Part shown: positions 1 through 9,370 of the stretch, one piece after another
Numbering within the stretch: the first letter of the stretch is position 1
How the letters are laid out: each line of letters begins with the position of its first letter
NCBI RefSeq assembly: GCF_000346465.2
Contig: NC_034011.1
Span: forward strand, 6,395,714-6,459,713
Direction: 5' to 3'
From: Prunus persica
Lineage: Eukaryota > Streptophyta > Magnoliopsida > Rosales > Rosaceae
DNA length: 64,000 nucleotides
The notes under the pieces: model-generated
What the model was told of the DNA's origin: nothing
The model's input: the letters and a program-made list of their open reading frames with translations, nothing else
Databases searched by the model: none
Program-made: the position numbers and the translations under genes

Positions 1-450
1 TTTTTTTCTCTATTTTGGGACTACCTAAGCTAAAACCTTTTTTTAAAAAAATTTTTAAATACCCAAGTTAAACCTTGGGCTTTAAAAAGAGGGACTTTTT
101 TTTTCTTTTTTCTTATAATTTTTTTTGGTAATTCGTATTTATATTTATACATCACAACAACACCTAATAAATTTTTTGGTGTCTGCCTGAGTAATTAGAA
201 ATAATTAAAAAAAATTATTTTTTAGTCCGACACAACACCAAACATAGGTCTTCACTATTTTTACAATCCAGCTTCTTAGTCCGACGCAACACCAAACGTA
301 GGTCAGTACTTAATCCAGCTTAGGCTAATCCGAGTTAATCCAAGTCAGTCCCAGAATTTAGTCCAGTCCATGACTGTCCGCCGTACCAAACGACCCCGTA
401 AGGGCCTATATTGGAACAACCTTTTTTCTTAAAAATTACTTACCTCTCTT
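1..450. repeat. AT-rich DNA with a MITE-like end
   Basis: No coding region is recognisable. Positions 220-405 repeat the phrase 'gtccgacacaacaccaaac' in variant form (about 223 and 280) and end in 'accaaacgaccccgtaaggg' near 387-406. This resembles the GGCC/GGGG...CGTTTGGT termini common to plant hAT-type MITEs, read in reverse. Only one end is visible, so the assignment is tentative. Confidence 0.3.
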
Positions 451-459
451 CTCACACTA

Positions 460-969
460 GAGAAATTATACTGTGATACGGTACTACCACGTGGCAGTGC
501 CATGTGGTAGTACGGACTAATAAAATTATGATATCTGGCATTACTGTTATTAGAGAGAGAGAGAGGAGTTTCATTAGAACACTGTTAATGCTGTTTACTC
601 TCTTTCTCTCTTTTTTATTTTATTTTTATATTTCTTTCAAAGCAAATAACCCTAACACGTGAATTGTCATTGGAGTCTGCACCAACATTCATAAAATACT
701 TCTGCAGCCAAGAAAAGGAGCCGCCCCAAAAAAATAAAGGACTAGCCTTTGCCAAAAATGGATAATGGTAAATCAAATCAATCAAACAATCCTTTACTTT
801 ATACAGCTTTTTTTTCCCCCCTTATTTCTGCATGTTGTTTCCGATTGCAGGCTATAATGAAACTCTTCTCTCTCTCTACTAACAGTAATGCCAGATGTCA
901 TAATTTTATTAGTCCGTACTACCACATGGCACTGCCACGTGGTAGTACCGTATCACAGTATAATTTCTC
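460..969. mobile_element. MULE-type MITE with long terminal inverted repeats
   Basis: Two arms of about 115 bp, 460-575 and 853-969, are nearly perfect reverse complements starting GAGAAATTATACTGTG. The element is flanked by an exact 9-bp direct repeat, CTCACACTA, at 451-459 and 970-978; nine bases is the classic Mutator-like target duplication. Each arm holds a nested palindrome (about 481-515 and 915-948) containing the G-box CACGTG. The centre has no transposase ORF, so it is non-autonomous. It lies just upstream of the splice acceptor of the stellacyanin-like exon, probably inside that gene's former intron. Confidence 0.85.
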
Positions 970-1001
970 CTCACACTAGACGTTCCTTAATAATTCTTCA
1001 G

Positions 1002-1497
1002 TTTTTCAACTTCGCCACCAACGCACACGATGTACAAGAAGTACCCTATGCATCGTTCGACTCATGCAGCTCGGACAACACAATTGGCTCGTCCATCACA
1101 ACAGGCCCAGCCAACGTCACGCTCACCTCAGCAGGCGACAACTACTTCATCTGCACTTATGGCACCCACTGCCAGTCAGGCCAGAAGCTAGCCATCACCG
1201 TCTCAGCCGCCGCCCCTGGAGCCTCGCCCTCTGGACCAACTTCTGCACCACCACCACCACCACCGCCTACTACCCCTCCTACCACATCCATCACCGTCCT
1301 CGAACGACCCTGTTGCTTGTGCTCCAGTCAAGCCATCGTCACCATCACCGTCCACGGCTGGGGGGGGCCAACCCGGGTCTTGCCCGCCCCCTGATAATTC
1401 TTCTTCACTAGCTGTTGTGGTGGGTTTCTCTTTGTCCTTCTTGTCCCTTGTCATCTTGGGTTTGTCCTTCTTGCCCAACACTGTAAGCTTCTACTGA
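1002..1497 (+). pseudogene. Stellacyanin/uclacyanin-like blue copper protein, 3' exon, copy 1
   Basis: This is the second exon of a phytocyanin, an apoplastic GPI-anchored blue copper protein. It starts after a plausible acceptor (ttcttcag, ending 1001). Visible are the copper ligand His (NAHDV), then FICTYGTHCQSGQKL with Cys and His ligands and Gln in the axial position, as in stellacyanins. A Ser/Pro/Thr-rich stretch and a hydrophobic GPI-type tail follow (NSSSLAVVVGFSLSFLSL...). Compared with the copy at 7590 there is one extra base near 1283 that throws the proline-rich part out of frame with the tail. The first exon is absent upstream, where a MULE-MITE sits instead, so this is a gene relic. 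Confidence 0.8.
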
Positions 1498-1929
1498 AGC
1501 TTACACATTAACGAACACAACACTGTGAGCTTCTTTGTCGTTCTAGCCAAGAGGTGCCCAACCTTCATGAATTGGTGCTCATCATCGTGAATCCAGCGAA
1601 AGCGAGCTTGGAGACATGTTCATAGCTCGCGCATAACAGAGCTTGTGTAAAAGAGAGCACTGAGCTCAAAACAAAGGAAAAACAATTAAAAGGGCATAAA
1701 TTTAATTTCGGCAACACACTAAACCTGATATAAGGGTTTGAAAATCGTGGAATTTTCAGGTTTTTTTTTTTTGGGAAGAAGAATTTCTAGGTTTTGGTTG
1801 GTCACAAACTGATACATTGGACAACAAAACATGCAGTGACTAGAATTCTTTAAAACAATCATATAAATTCTAAGTTAGACCGTTATAATTTCTAAGATAT
1901 TTCTTAAATTAACCAATAATTTGTATTTC
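1498..1929. other. Noncoding spacer, part of the duplicated segment
   Basis: No ORF of interest. The stretch matches 7963-8385 closely, with small indels (for example a 39-base difference near 1710-1745). It belongs to the segmental duplication that also carries the phytocyanin exon, the Copia fragment and the NLR. Confidence 0.6.
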
Positions 1930-2357
1930 GGCATATTAAAGGTACGATTGAGGAAGGTCTTATCTTTCACAAGTCCACTGATTTTACTTTACGGAGTTTC
2001 TCCGATGCTGATTGGGCTAGTTCCGTCAATGATCGACGATCTAACATTGGTGCTTGTATCTTTTTTGGGCATAATCTTCTCACATGGACTGCTAAGAAAC
2101 AGTCTATTGTTTCTCGTTCTAGTACTGAAGCCGAATATCGCGCTCTTGCCCATACTACCCTTGAAATCCGCTGGTTTGGGTTCTTGTTTCGTGAACTTGG
2201 CATTTGTCTTCGTTCAGCACCATGCATATATGTTGATAATCTTTCAGCCATCTATATGGCTGCCAACCCTATCTTCCATGCTCGCAACCCTATCTTCCAT
2301 GCTCGCACTCGTCATATTGAGGTCGACTATCACTTTGTTCGTGAATTAGTTGCTTGA
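1930..2357 (+). pseudogene. Copia RNase H fragment, copy 1
   Basis: One open frame without a start codon reads as the C-terminal RNase H part of a Ty1/Copia polyprotein: FSDADWASSVNDRRS, then SIVSRSSTEAEYRALA, then [16 protein letters not shown] and RHIEVDYHFVREL before a TGA at 2355. The catalytic DADW and E-A-E-Y signatures are intact. A 21-bp tandem duplication repeats NPIFHAR (about 2262-2303); the second copy of the segment (13626 region) has one unit. No LTR or other Copia domain is adjacent, so this is an isolated fragment that was duplicated with its surroundings. Confidence 0.85.
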
Positions 2358-2749
2358 TTTTAGCTTCACTTAGGAGATAAAAAGCCATCAAATTTTTTTA
2401 ATTTTTGAATAAGTGGCTGTTTGGAGGATGCTTCGACCAAGCAAACAAGAAAAGAATAAGGGAACAAGGTAGAGGAAAGAAAAAGTAAGGAATTAGAAGA
2501 GAAGAAACAAACAAGTTAGGGCAGAGATAAATTATATTCGTGTTGATTGGCAAGTGTATGTTGTCGTCGTGGTGCCTGAATTGACTTACAAGCATTCTTC
2601 ATCAGCCTCAACATTATAAAACTATATGGGGAGAAATGAGAATGCCTACAACAATTCCCAACACTACCTTGCTATCATTTGCATTAAAAGATTTCTTCCT
2701 TTACCCTTTCTTTTTTCTTCCACTAGAAATCCATTGCTAGAGCAAACAA
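2358..2749. other. Upstream region of NLR copy 1
   Basis: AT-rich DNA, no gene. It matches 13700-14094 closely and is therefore the 5' flank of the NLR in both duplicates. A pyrimidine-rich stretch (2695-2722) lies just before the NLR ATG. Confidence 0.5.
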
Positions 2750-3466
2750 ATGGCTGAAGCACTCATTTCTGTGCTCGTAGTCATCCAAAAACAAGTAGAA
2801 CAAAAGGTCAGACTAGTTGTTGATGTTAAGAAAGAAGTGGCAAAACTCACCCGCCATTTCAAAGCTATTCAAGTTGTGCTCGAGAATGCAGAGGAGAGGC
2901 AAACGAAGGAGGTGGACATGTGATACTGGCTGGACAGTTTGAAGGATGTATCCTATGAGATGGACGACGTGTTGGAAGAGTGGAGTGCTGAAATTATGAA
3001 ACAACATATTCAGAAGCAAGAAAAAGATGCTGGTAATGCTGGTAGTACTAGTAATACCAAGAAGGTATGTTTGCATTCCTGCCCCTTGGATTTGTTTTGG
3101 CCAAGTCAATCAAGTAATTCTTCGTATTGACATTGCTGTGAAGATAAAATAGCTAAATGAAAGATTAGCTCTGATTGCTAGTGAAAGGCAAAACTATAAC
3201 TTTCAATACATGAAAAGAGGAATTGAACAAATTGAACGACAAAAAAGTTCTTCTTTCGTTGATAAGACATTTGGTCGAGTCAACGAAAAGGAAATATTAG
3301 TACAAAAGTTGCTGAGTGAGAGTGGTCAAGGAGGGGCGACCTGCCTTGTCATCCCTATTATAGGGATGACAGGAATTCATTATTTAACGTTGCTGAGTAA
3401 AAAAGTTACACCTATTGTCTTTGCCAGTCAGTTGGGGAACTCATTATTTAACGTGGGTCTTACCTA
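2750..3466 (+). pseudogene. CC-NBS-LRR resistance gene, copy 1, 5' remnant
   Basis: The start MAEALISVL is typical of CC-type (Rx-N) plant immune receptors. The CC domain continues with AIQVVLENAEERQ, WLDSLKDVSYEMDDVLEEW, and the NB-ARC entry FVDKTFGRVNEKEIL then CLVIPIIGM. Breaks: TGA at 2920-2922 (Arg in copy 2), a further stop at about 3128 after a frameshift relative to copy 2, and loss of the P-loop, since GMGGIGKTT of copy 2 is replaced by unrelated sequence from about 3376. A 17-base deletion near 2790 removes part of the N-terminus but keeps the frame. A CACTA end abuts at 3467. It cannot make a functional receptor. Confidence 0.85.
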
Positions 3467-5970
3467 CACTACTACAAAAAGTGAAAAAGGCGACTAGAAA
3501 AAAACGACGGTTTAACAAAAAATTATCGTTGTGTTTGAAAAGACAATGGTGTTATAAAACTGCCGTGTATGAGTAACTTAAACACCTAAAAAATGGAGAT
3601 TCCAATGAGTGTTTTTAAAAAATGACACACCAAATTAAAAAAGCGTTGTCTTATTGAAAAGGTTTTCCTCTGAACCCAAAAACAACGGCAGAATGTATGA
3701 ATCTACCGACGTAGAAAGCAAAGACGACAGTGTGCAACAACAGCTGTAGTTTTTACTCTGTAATAAACATGACCAAGTTTTCGTATTCAGTGCCGTAGAA
3801 TTTCAAAAAAATCCACGTCGGTATATTACAAAAATACCGCCATATTAAATCAATGTACAACAACGGTAAGGATAAATTTATCGACTTATTATTTTTGTAG
3901 TGTACTATGACGGTATCTATATCTCTAACTACGTCGGTTTGTTCAATTAAAGCCGTATAATAAAATTTACCACGTCTTGAAGTTAAAATTACCGTCGTAT
4001 TTATTCACTTTATACGGCTAACCTTATATCTAAATCGTCGTCTTATTATTATTATTTTTTTTACGATTTATTTCTTGGATTTTGGTAGCCTACGATGGTA
4101 AATCAACATAATGACAAGAATTGAGAATAACCACGGCGGTTTACATAGAAAATCGCCGACATAATCAGATTATTCTGAGATCCCAAGAGATATGAAATCT
4201 TACTAGAGGGAACTCTGTTCCTCATCATAATCGGACCACCAATGTGAGAGAAAGATAATATTTTAGAAGTTAATTATGTGTGTGTCTTTGTGTCTTTGAG
4301 ATACACAAAGGCACACACACATCAGCATCCAAAAAATTTGCCTCTAAAAGTTGACGACGGCAGCCACAGATTTGCATTTAGAAAGACAATATTTTAGATG
4401 TTGATGATGTGTGTGTATTTGTGTCTTTTAGATACACAAACGCACACACACATCAACATCCAAACTATTGCCTCCAAAGAGGTGAGATAGAGCCAAGGGC
4501 AAGAAGATGTTGGAACCCTAATTGAAAACTGAAACTGAAAAAAAGCGTGAAGAAAACCCAATTTATAAAAATAATCTTCACATCCACGTTGGTTATATTA
4601 CACTTACCGACGTGTAACTAAAGTAATCTACGTCGGTTATTAAAATAAGACGGTCGCATAAAATAGATAACCACGTCGGTCCGTAAACGAAAGGCAACGA
4701 TGTTAATACAAACAACGTTGGTTATTTATAAAAAAACGACATGGTAACTTGTAATACTACTTCTTCAAAACTAAACTTTTGACGTGTAGCGCCCAACTAA
4801 CCACGTCATTTTCGGAGTACAAAAAGTCAAATAGCTTTATTACTAACCACGTCGGTTGCTATTATTTTATTGTCGTGGTAAGTACATACTAGGGCAGTTT
4901 TTGTCACTACTGTCGTTGTATTGATCTTTGGGACACTATATAAACTTTTCGGTCACCAGACCTAAACTTTTATGTTCTTTCTAAAAATTTCAGTTTTCTC
5001 TCAGTTTCCCTCTCATTTCCGAAAAGCTGCGTGTCTGATTCTCAGTTTCCCTCTCTTTTACGTTCTTCCTCGTCTTCGTCTCGAAAACTCCAAAATTTGA
5101 TTCCGAAGAAAACTTTATTTGCAAGCCAAAGGTATTTTCTCAGTCCCTTTGTTTTTTTTTTTTCCTTCAGTTTCCCTATCATTTGAAGTTTTTTTTTTAA
5201 AGAACGAGTCCCACTGATGTTTGAAACAAGACTTAGGTTTGAAAAGAAGAAATCTTTCACTATTCCCACTCACAGGTCATGTGAGGACGACATGTTTTTC
5301 TCATATTTGACGGTTTTATTGACACACCACGACAGTAATTAAATTCGTGCTATTTCAATAGCACGACTGTTCATAATAACTGACGTGGTGTATTAATAAA
5401 TACGATGTGTGAAAGAGAAAAACCATCGTCTGATTTGAAACAAACGTTTGAGAGAGAAAACTGGGCGGTTTTTTTATTTATTTATGAACTTATAATACGA
5501 CGACGGTTTTATTTAATTCCCGTCGTTTTAAGTTGATGACCATGACGTATTTGCACATCCACATTTCTAGAGATTAGCACGACGGTTTGTTTTTTTTGCC
5601 ATCGTCTAAACTTTCATTTTACGTCTGGTTTTTACCTAACCGTCATTGTTTTTCTTGCAGTTTGTATTTCTCTCTAAACATGGTTTCGAAATCCCAAAGT
5701 AAGGAGGCTCAAGCGTCAAAAGGTCAAGACAAGGACATTGCAGTTTCAAAGACACAAATGGGTGAAGCCAAATCTGTTCCAAGCAATCCCGCAAAGAAGA
5801 TGAGATTTACTTCATCCTCCGAGAAAGACCCAAGCTCTGCGACATTTGATGAAGAGACAAAATCGACTCGCAGTATTAATACAATGAGCCTTGTTGTGAA
5901 AAGGAAAATCCAGAAGATTAAGAATGTGGTTGAGTACAATAAAAGTGGCAGACCACATGGCAAGGCTGCT
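3467..5970 (+). mobile_element. CACTA (En/Spm) transposon, left part only
   Basis: The left terminus is CACTACTACAAAAA at 3467-3480. The following 2.1 kb is crowded with short subterminal repeats in both orientations around ACGACGGT, CGTCGGT and CCGTCGT, the pattern of transposase-binding arrays in plant CACTA elements. An ORF from 5680 resembles the start of a CACTA-encoded protein. No matching right terminus was found: the element stops at about 5970 against a Copia fragment running the other way. Confidence 0.75.
4250..4480. repeat. Tandemly duplicated hairpin inside the CACTA element
   Basis: Two tandem units of about 130 bp (from about 4250 and 4382) each contain a near-perfect hairpin: gatgtgtgtgt-type sequence, then TTTGTGTCTT, a short loop, AGATACACAAA and acacacacatc. 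Each stem is roughly 28-30 bp. The two units differ at several positions but keep the stem pairing. Confidence 0.7.
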
Positions 5971-5982
5971 AGAAGATGTTGA
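5680..5982 (+). pseudogene. CACTA-element ORF, N-terminal part
   Basis: A frame of 100 residues begins MVSKSQSKEAQASKGQDK and is rich in Lys and Ser. Its end, EYNKSGRPHGKAAR, resembles the 'G-x-P-x-G-x-A-A' segment found in the conserved N-terminal region of many plant CACTA proteins. A splice acceptor-like ttcttgcag lies at 5652-5660 upstream. The reading frame ends within a few codons of the junction with the Copia fragment, so the rest of the protein is missing. The family call rests on one short motif plus location. Confidence 0.5.
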
Positions 5983-7355
5983 TTCTTTCGTTCAGCAACA
6001 CTATTTTGTTGCGGTGTCTGAGGACAAGTCGTCTCATGGATAATTTCATGTTGCTGCATGTAAGTCTGAAAGTCATGATTGACAAATTCTCCACCATTGT
6101 CCGAGCGAAGAATCTGAATTTGAGCATTAAACTGATTTTTTATCTGTTTGTGGAAGGACTAAAAACAGGAAAACACTTCATTTTTATTCTTCAGCAAATA
6201 AAGCCATGGCATCCGTGTACAATCATCTATGAATGTGACAAACCATCGAACACCAGAAGAAGCAGCAATAGGTGAAGGTCCCCAGACATCAGAGTGAATT
6301 AACGTAAATGGAATAGTACACTTGTTCGTACTCAACGGGTAGGGCATACGGTGACTCTTGGCCAAAATACAAGTATCACATGTGAAGTCGGAGTCCTTGA
6401 AACTTGACAATAAATCTGGTATAAGATGCTTCATATAACTAAAAGACGGATGTCCCAATCGACGGTGCCACAACCAGATTTGCTGTTGTTTGCTATCAAA
6501 AGGATGTGTCACATTGTTAGCCACACCGGGACTGAAGTCATCTACATAATATAGCCCCCTTCTCTTAGTACCATGACTAAGAATCTCCTTAGTGTGAATA
6601 TCCTGAAGCAAACAAAAACTCGGGTAAATGAGTACACAACAATTCAATTGTTCAGTAAGCTGACTAACTGACAACAATTTATTGAATAAAGATGGAACAA
6701 GTAAAGTATTAGACAGTGAGAGAGAGGATGAGAGTTCAACAGTGCCAGCCCCTGTCACAGGATAAGTAACTCCATTGGCATTTGCAATACAAGTTCGTCG
6801 AGGTTGTGTAGTATTCAGAAAATTATCAGGATCAAATGTCATATAATTAGTTGTACCGGAATCAATTATCCAGCCCCTGGAATCAATCTTAGCAGAAGTA
6901 AGAAATCCATAACCAGTATCATTACTGGTCGTATTGCGTTGTCCTCGATCTTTAAGAGTAGCCCACCAATCGGGGTAGCCATGCAATTTAAAACAAGTCT
7001 CACGAGTGTGTCTCGGATCACCACAATATGCGCAATCTGGTCCATGTGTCGCGGTCATAATTGGAGTGGGGGTCGGGGTCGTTGTCAAAGTTGGAGTCGG
7101 AGTCGGGGTCGTCGTCGTCATAGTCGGGGTCGAGGTCGTCAAAATAGGATCTTGATTCAGGATCAGATTCGGGGCCAAAGTCTGCATCTGTAAGAGCTGA
7201 GTCATCTGGGCACTCAACTCGGCTATGGTTGGTTGAGAAGGAGAGAAGGAGTTGGTGGTGCTACCTCCATGAGGGATGAAAAAATCATCAAACCCCATAG
7301 CGGTGGCAGGGTTTGAAACTAGAGTCAGCAATTCCAAGATCGTGGCTCGATACCA
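5970..7355 (-). mobile_element. Copia retrotransposon fragment, gag to integrase
   Basis: Minus-strand Copia internal region next to its 5' LTR (7356-7589). From an ATG at 7298 (MGFDDFF) it shows a shortened gag with a Thr/Pro repeat, a zinc knuckle CAYCGDPRHTRETC, protease GWIIDSGTTNYMT, GAG-pre-integrase LWHRRLGHPSFSYMKHL, and the integrase start HSDVWGPSP...FIDDCTRM. A TAG near 6159 interrupts integrase; the same frame continues through RSDNGGEF and NSVAERKN. The element is cut off at about 5970 by the CACTA sequence, so reverse transcriptase, RNase H and the 3' LTR are absent. The usual central gag domain is missing. Confidence 0.85.
7344..7355 (-). other. Primer-binding site of the Copia fragment
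   Basis: Directly inside the 5' LTR, the minus strand reads TGGTATCGAGCC, a slightly decayed version of TGGTATCAGAGCC, the site complementary to the 3' end of initiator Met tRNA used by many plant Copia elements. The undamaged form is at 53648. Confidence 0.75.
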
Positions 7356-7589
7356 TGCTAAAATATGAAAACTATGAGAGTATATTTGTTTGTGGGAATT
7401 TTCTGTGTATTCTTCTCCTTGTAGGAAGTCATATTTATAATACAACGAAACCTGAATGGGCAAGTAAATAATAAATTCCTAAATCTATTTATAGTAGGAA
7501 ATCAGAAATTAAAGTAAATCAATTACAATTATAATAGGAATTCTTGGTGTGTAAGGAAAGTAAGTCAATATCCACAAGTCACGCCAACA
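7356..7589 (-). mobile_element. Copia 5' LTR (family A)
   Basis: A 234-bp LTR, TGTTGGCGTG...TTTTAGCA on the minus strand. The same LTR, same length, occurs at 53414-53647 on the plus strand, and a shortened version at 61755-61917. On its outer side it joins the phytocyanin fragment at 7590 without a detectable target duplication, so the other end of the original insertion has been lost. Confidence 0.9.
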
Positions 7590-7962
7590 ATGACAACTAC
7601 TTCACTTGCACTTATGGCACCCATTGCCAGTCAGGCTAGAAGCTAGCCATCACCGTCTCAGCCGCCATCGCCTTGGACCCTCTCCCTCTGCACCAACATC
7701 TGCGCCACCACCACCACCGCCCACTACCCCTCCTACCACACCATCACCATCATCGAACGACCTTGCTGCTTGTGCTCTAGTCCTGTCACCGCCACCATCA
7801 CCGTCCACGGCTAGTGGGCCCACAGTAAAGACTACTCCCGGGTCTTCCCCGCCCCCTGATAATTCTTCTTCACTAGCTGTTGTGGCGGGTTTCTCTTTGT
7901 CTTTCTTGTCCCTTGTCATCTTGGGTTTGTCCTTCTTGCCCAACACTGTAAGCTTCTACTGA
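7590..7962 (+). pseudogene. Stellacyanin-like blue copper protein, copy 2 fragment
   Basis: Paralogue of 1130-1497, starting mid-exon at DNYFTCTYGTHCQSG where the Copia LTR abuts. A TAG at 7637-7639 replaces the axial copper-ligand Gln codon (CAG in copy 1, a single C-to-T change). Downstream the Pro-rich linker and GPI-type hydrophobic tail (NSSSLAVVAGFSLSFLSL) are readable to the stop at 7960-7962. The first half of the protein is gone, so this is a pseudogene. Confidence 0.8.
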
Positions 7963-8385
7963 AGCTTACACATTAACGAACACAACACTGTGAGCTTCTT
8001 TGTCGTTGTAGCCAAGAGGTGCCTAACCTTCATGAATTGGTGCTCATCTTCGTGAATCCAACAAAAGCGAGCTTGGAGACGTGTTCATCATAGCTCGCAT
8101 ATAACAGAGCTCGTGTAAAAGAGAGCACTGAGCTCAAAACAAAGGAAAAACAATTAAAAGGGCATAAATGTAATTTCGGCAATTGAAAATCGTGGAATTT
8201 TGAGGTTTTTTTGGTGGGAAGAAGAATTTCAAGGTTTAGTTGGTAACAAACTGATTGGGATACATTGGACAACAAAACATGCAATGACTAGAATTCTTTA
8301 AAACAATAATATAGATTCTAAGTTAGACATTATAATTTCAAAGATATTTCTTAAATTAACCAATAATTTGTATTTCGGTGTATTT

Positions 8386-8665
8386 AAAGGTACAATTGAC
8401 AAGGTCTTGTCTTTCACAAGTCCACTGATTTTACTTTACGGAGTTTCTCCGATGCTGATTTGATTGGTTCCGTCAATGATCGATGGTCTACCACTAGTGC
8501 TTGTATCTTTTTCGGGCATAATCTTCTCACATGGACTGCTAAGAAATAGTCTATTATTTCTCGATCTAACACTAAAGCCAAATATCGCGCTCTTGCCCAT
8601 ACTACCCCTGAAATCCGCTAGTTTGGGTTCTTGTTTCGTGAACTTGGCATTCGTCTTCGTTCAGC
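8386..8665 (+). pseudogene. Copia RNase H fragment, copy 2, upstream part
   Basis: Paralogue of 1930-2215. It is more decayed than copy 1: a small deletion near 8400, a changed DADW region (8455-8463) and a TAG from CAG near 8547. It is split at 8665 by the CACTA insertion and resumes at 13579. Confidence 0.75.
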
Positions 8666-9370
8666 CACTACAAGAAAAAAGGTCAGTAATGGCTAATTTC
8701 CTGGTGACCAAGTGAATAATAGTCAAAAATACTGAAAATTTAATGACTAATAATATTATTTAGTCACAAATATTATTGGCTCTTACTTTTTAATTTTTAA
8801 TGACTAAATTTGCTACCAACTAGTGACTACTTTAAATGTGGTCACGAAAAACAGCCTAAATTAGTGACCATTTGGCCTCTTTGCTGTCATTTGAGCTTGA
8901 TTTCAATTTCGTGTCGTTCGATTAGCCCCGTCTTGTGCTCAGGTCAGGTGAAGAACTTTGGTTTGTACGATTGGGTACAGAAATTTCTCGCTGATTTTCA
9001 ATGAACAGCTCAAAGATCGCTCAGGTTTTTCATTGTGGTTATCGGTTATTCTTTTACTTTTGATCTTGCTTTCTTTTAGGAATCTGAGTTTGATTTCAGT
9101 TTTAGCACAAGTTTTCAAATCTTAGCAATGGATAGGTTGGGGTTTCGAAAACCGATAGATGGATGGGTGGGTTAGGGTTTCTAAAATTGAGAGAAGGAGG
9201 GGTATGATAGCTATGAAATTATGCTAAAATTATGTGATGTGATTTCTATTTTGGGTTGTGATTCCCAAAAGCTTGATGCTCTAACTTCCTAATTGGTGCT
9301 GCAGATGTTTCGATTTTGAGAAACGACCTTGAGCTAGTGAGATCCTATTCTGAAAGCAACTTTTGAGACC

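Noticed and set aside
1203..1481. Gly/Trp/Arg-rich minus-strand ORF, and its twin at 7650-7946
   Set aside because: Shadow of the proline-rich phytocyanin frame on the plus strand.
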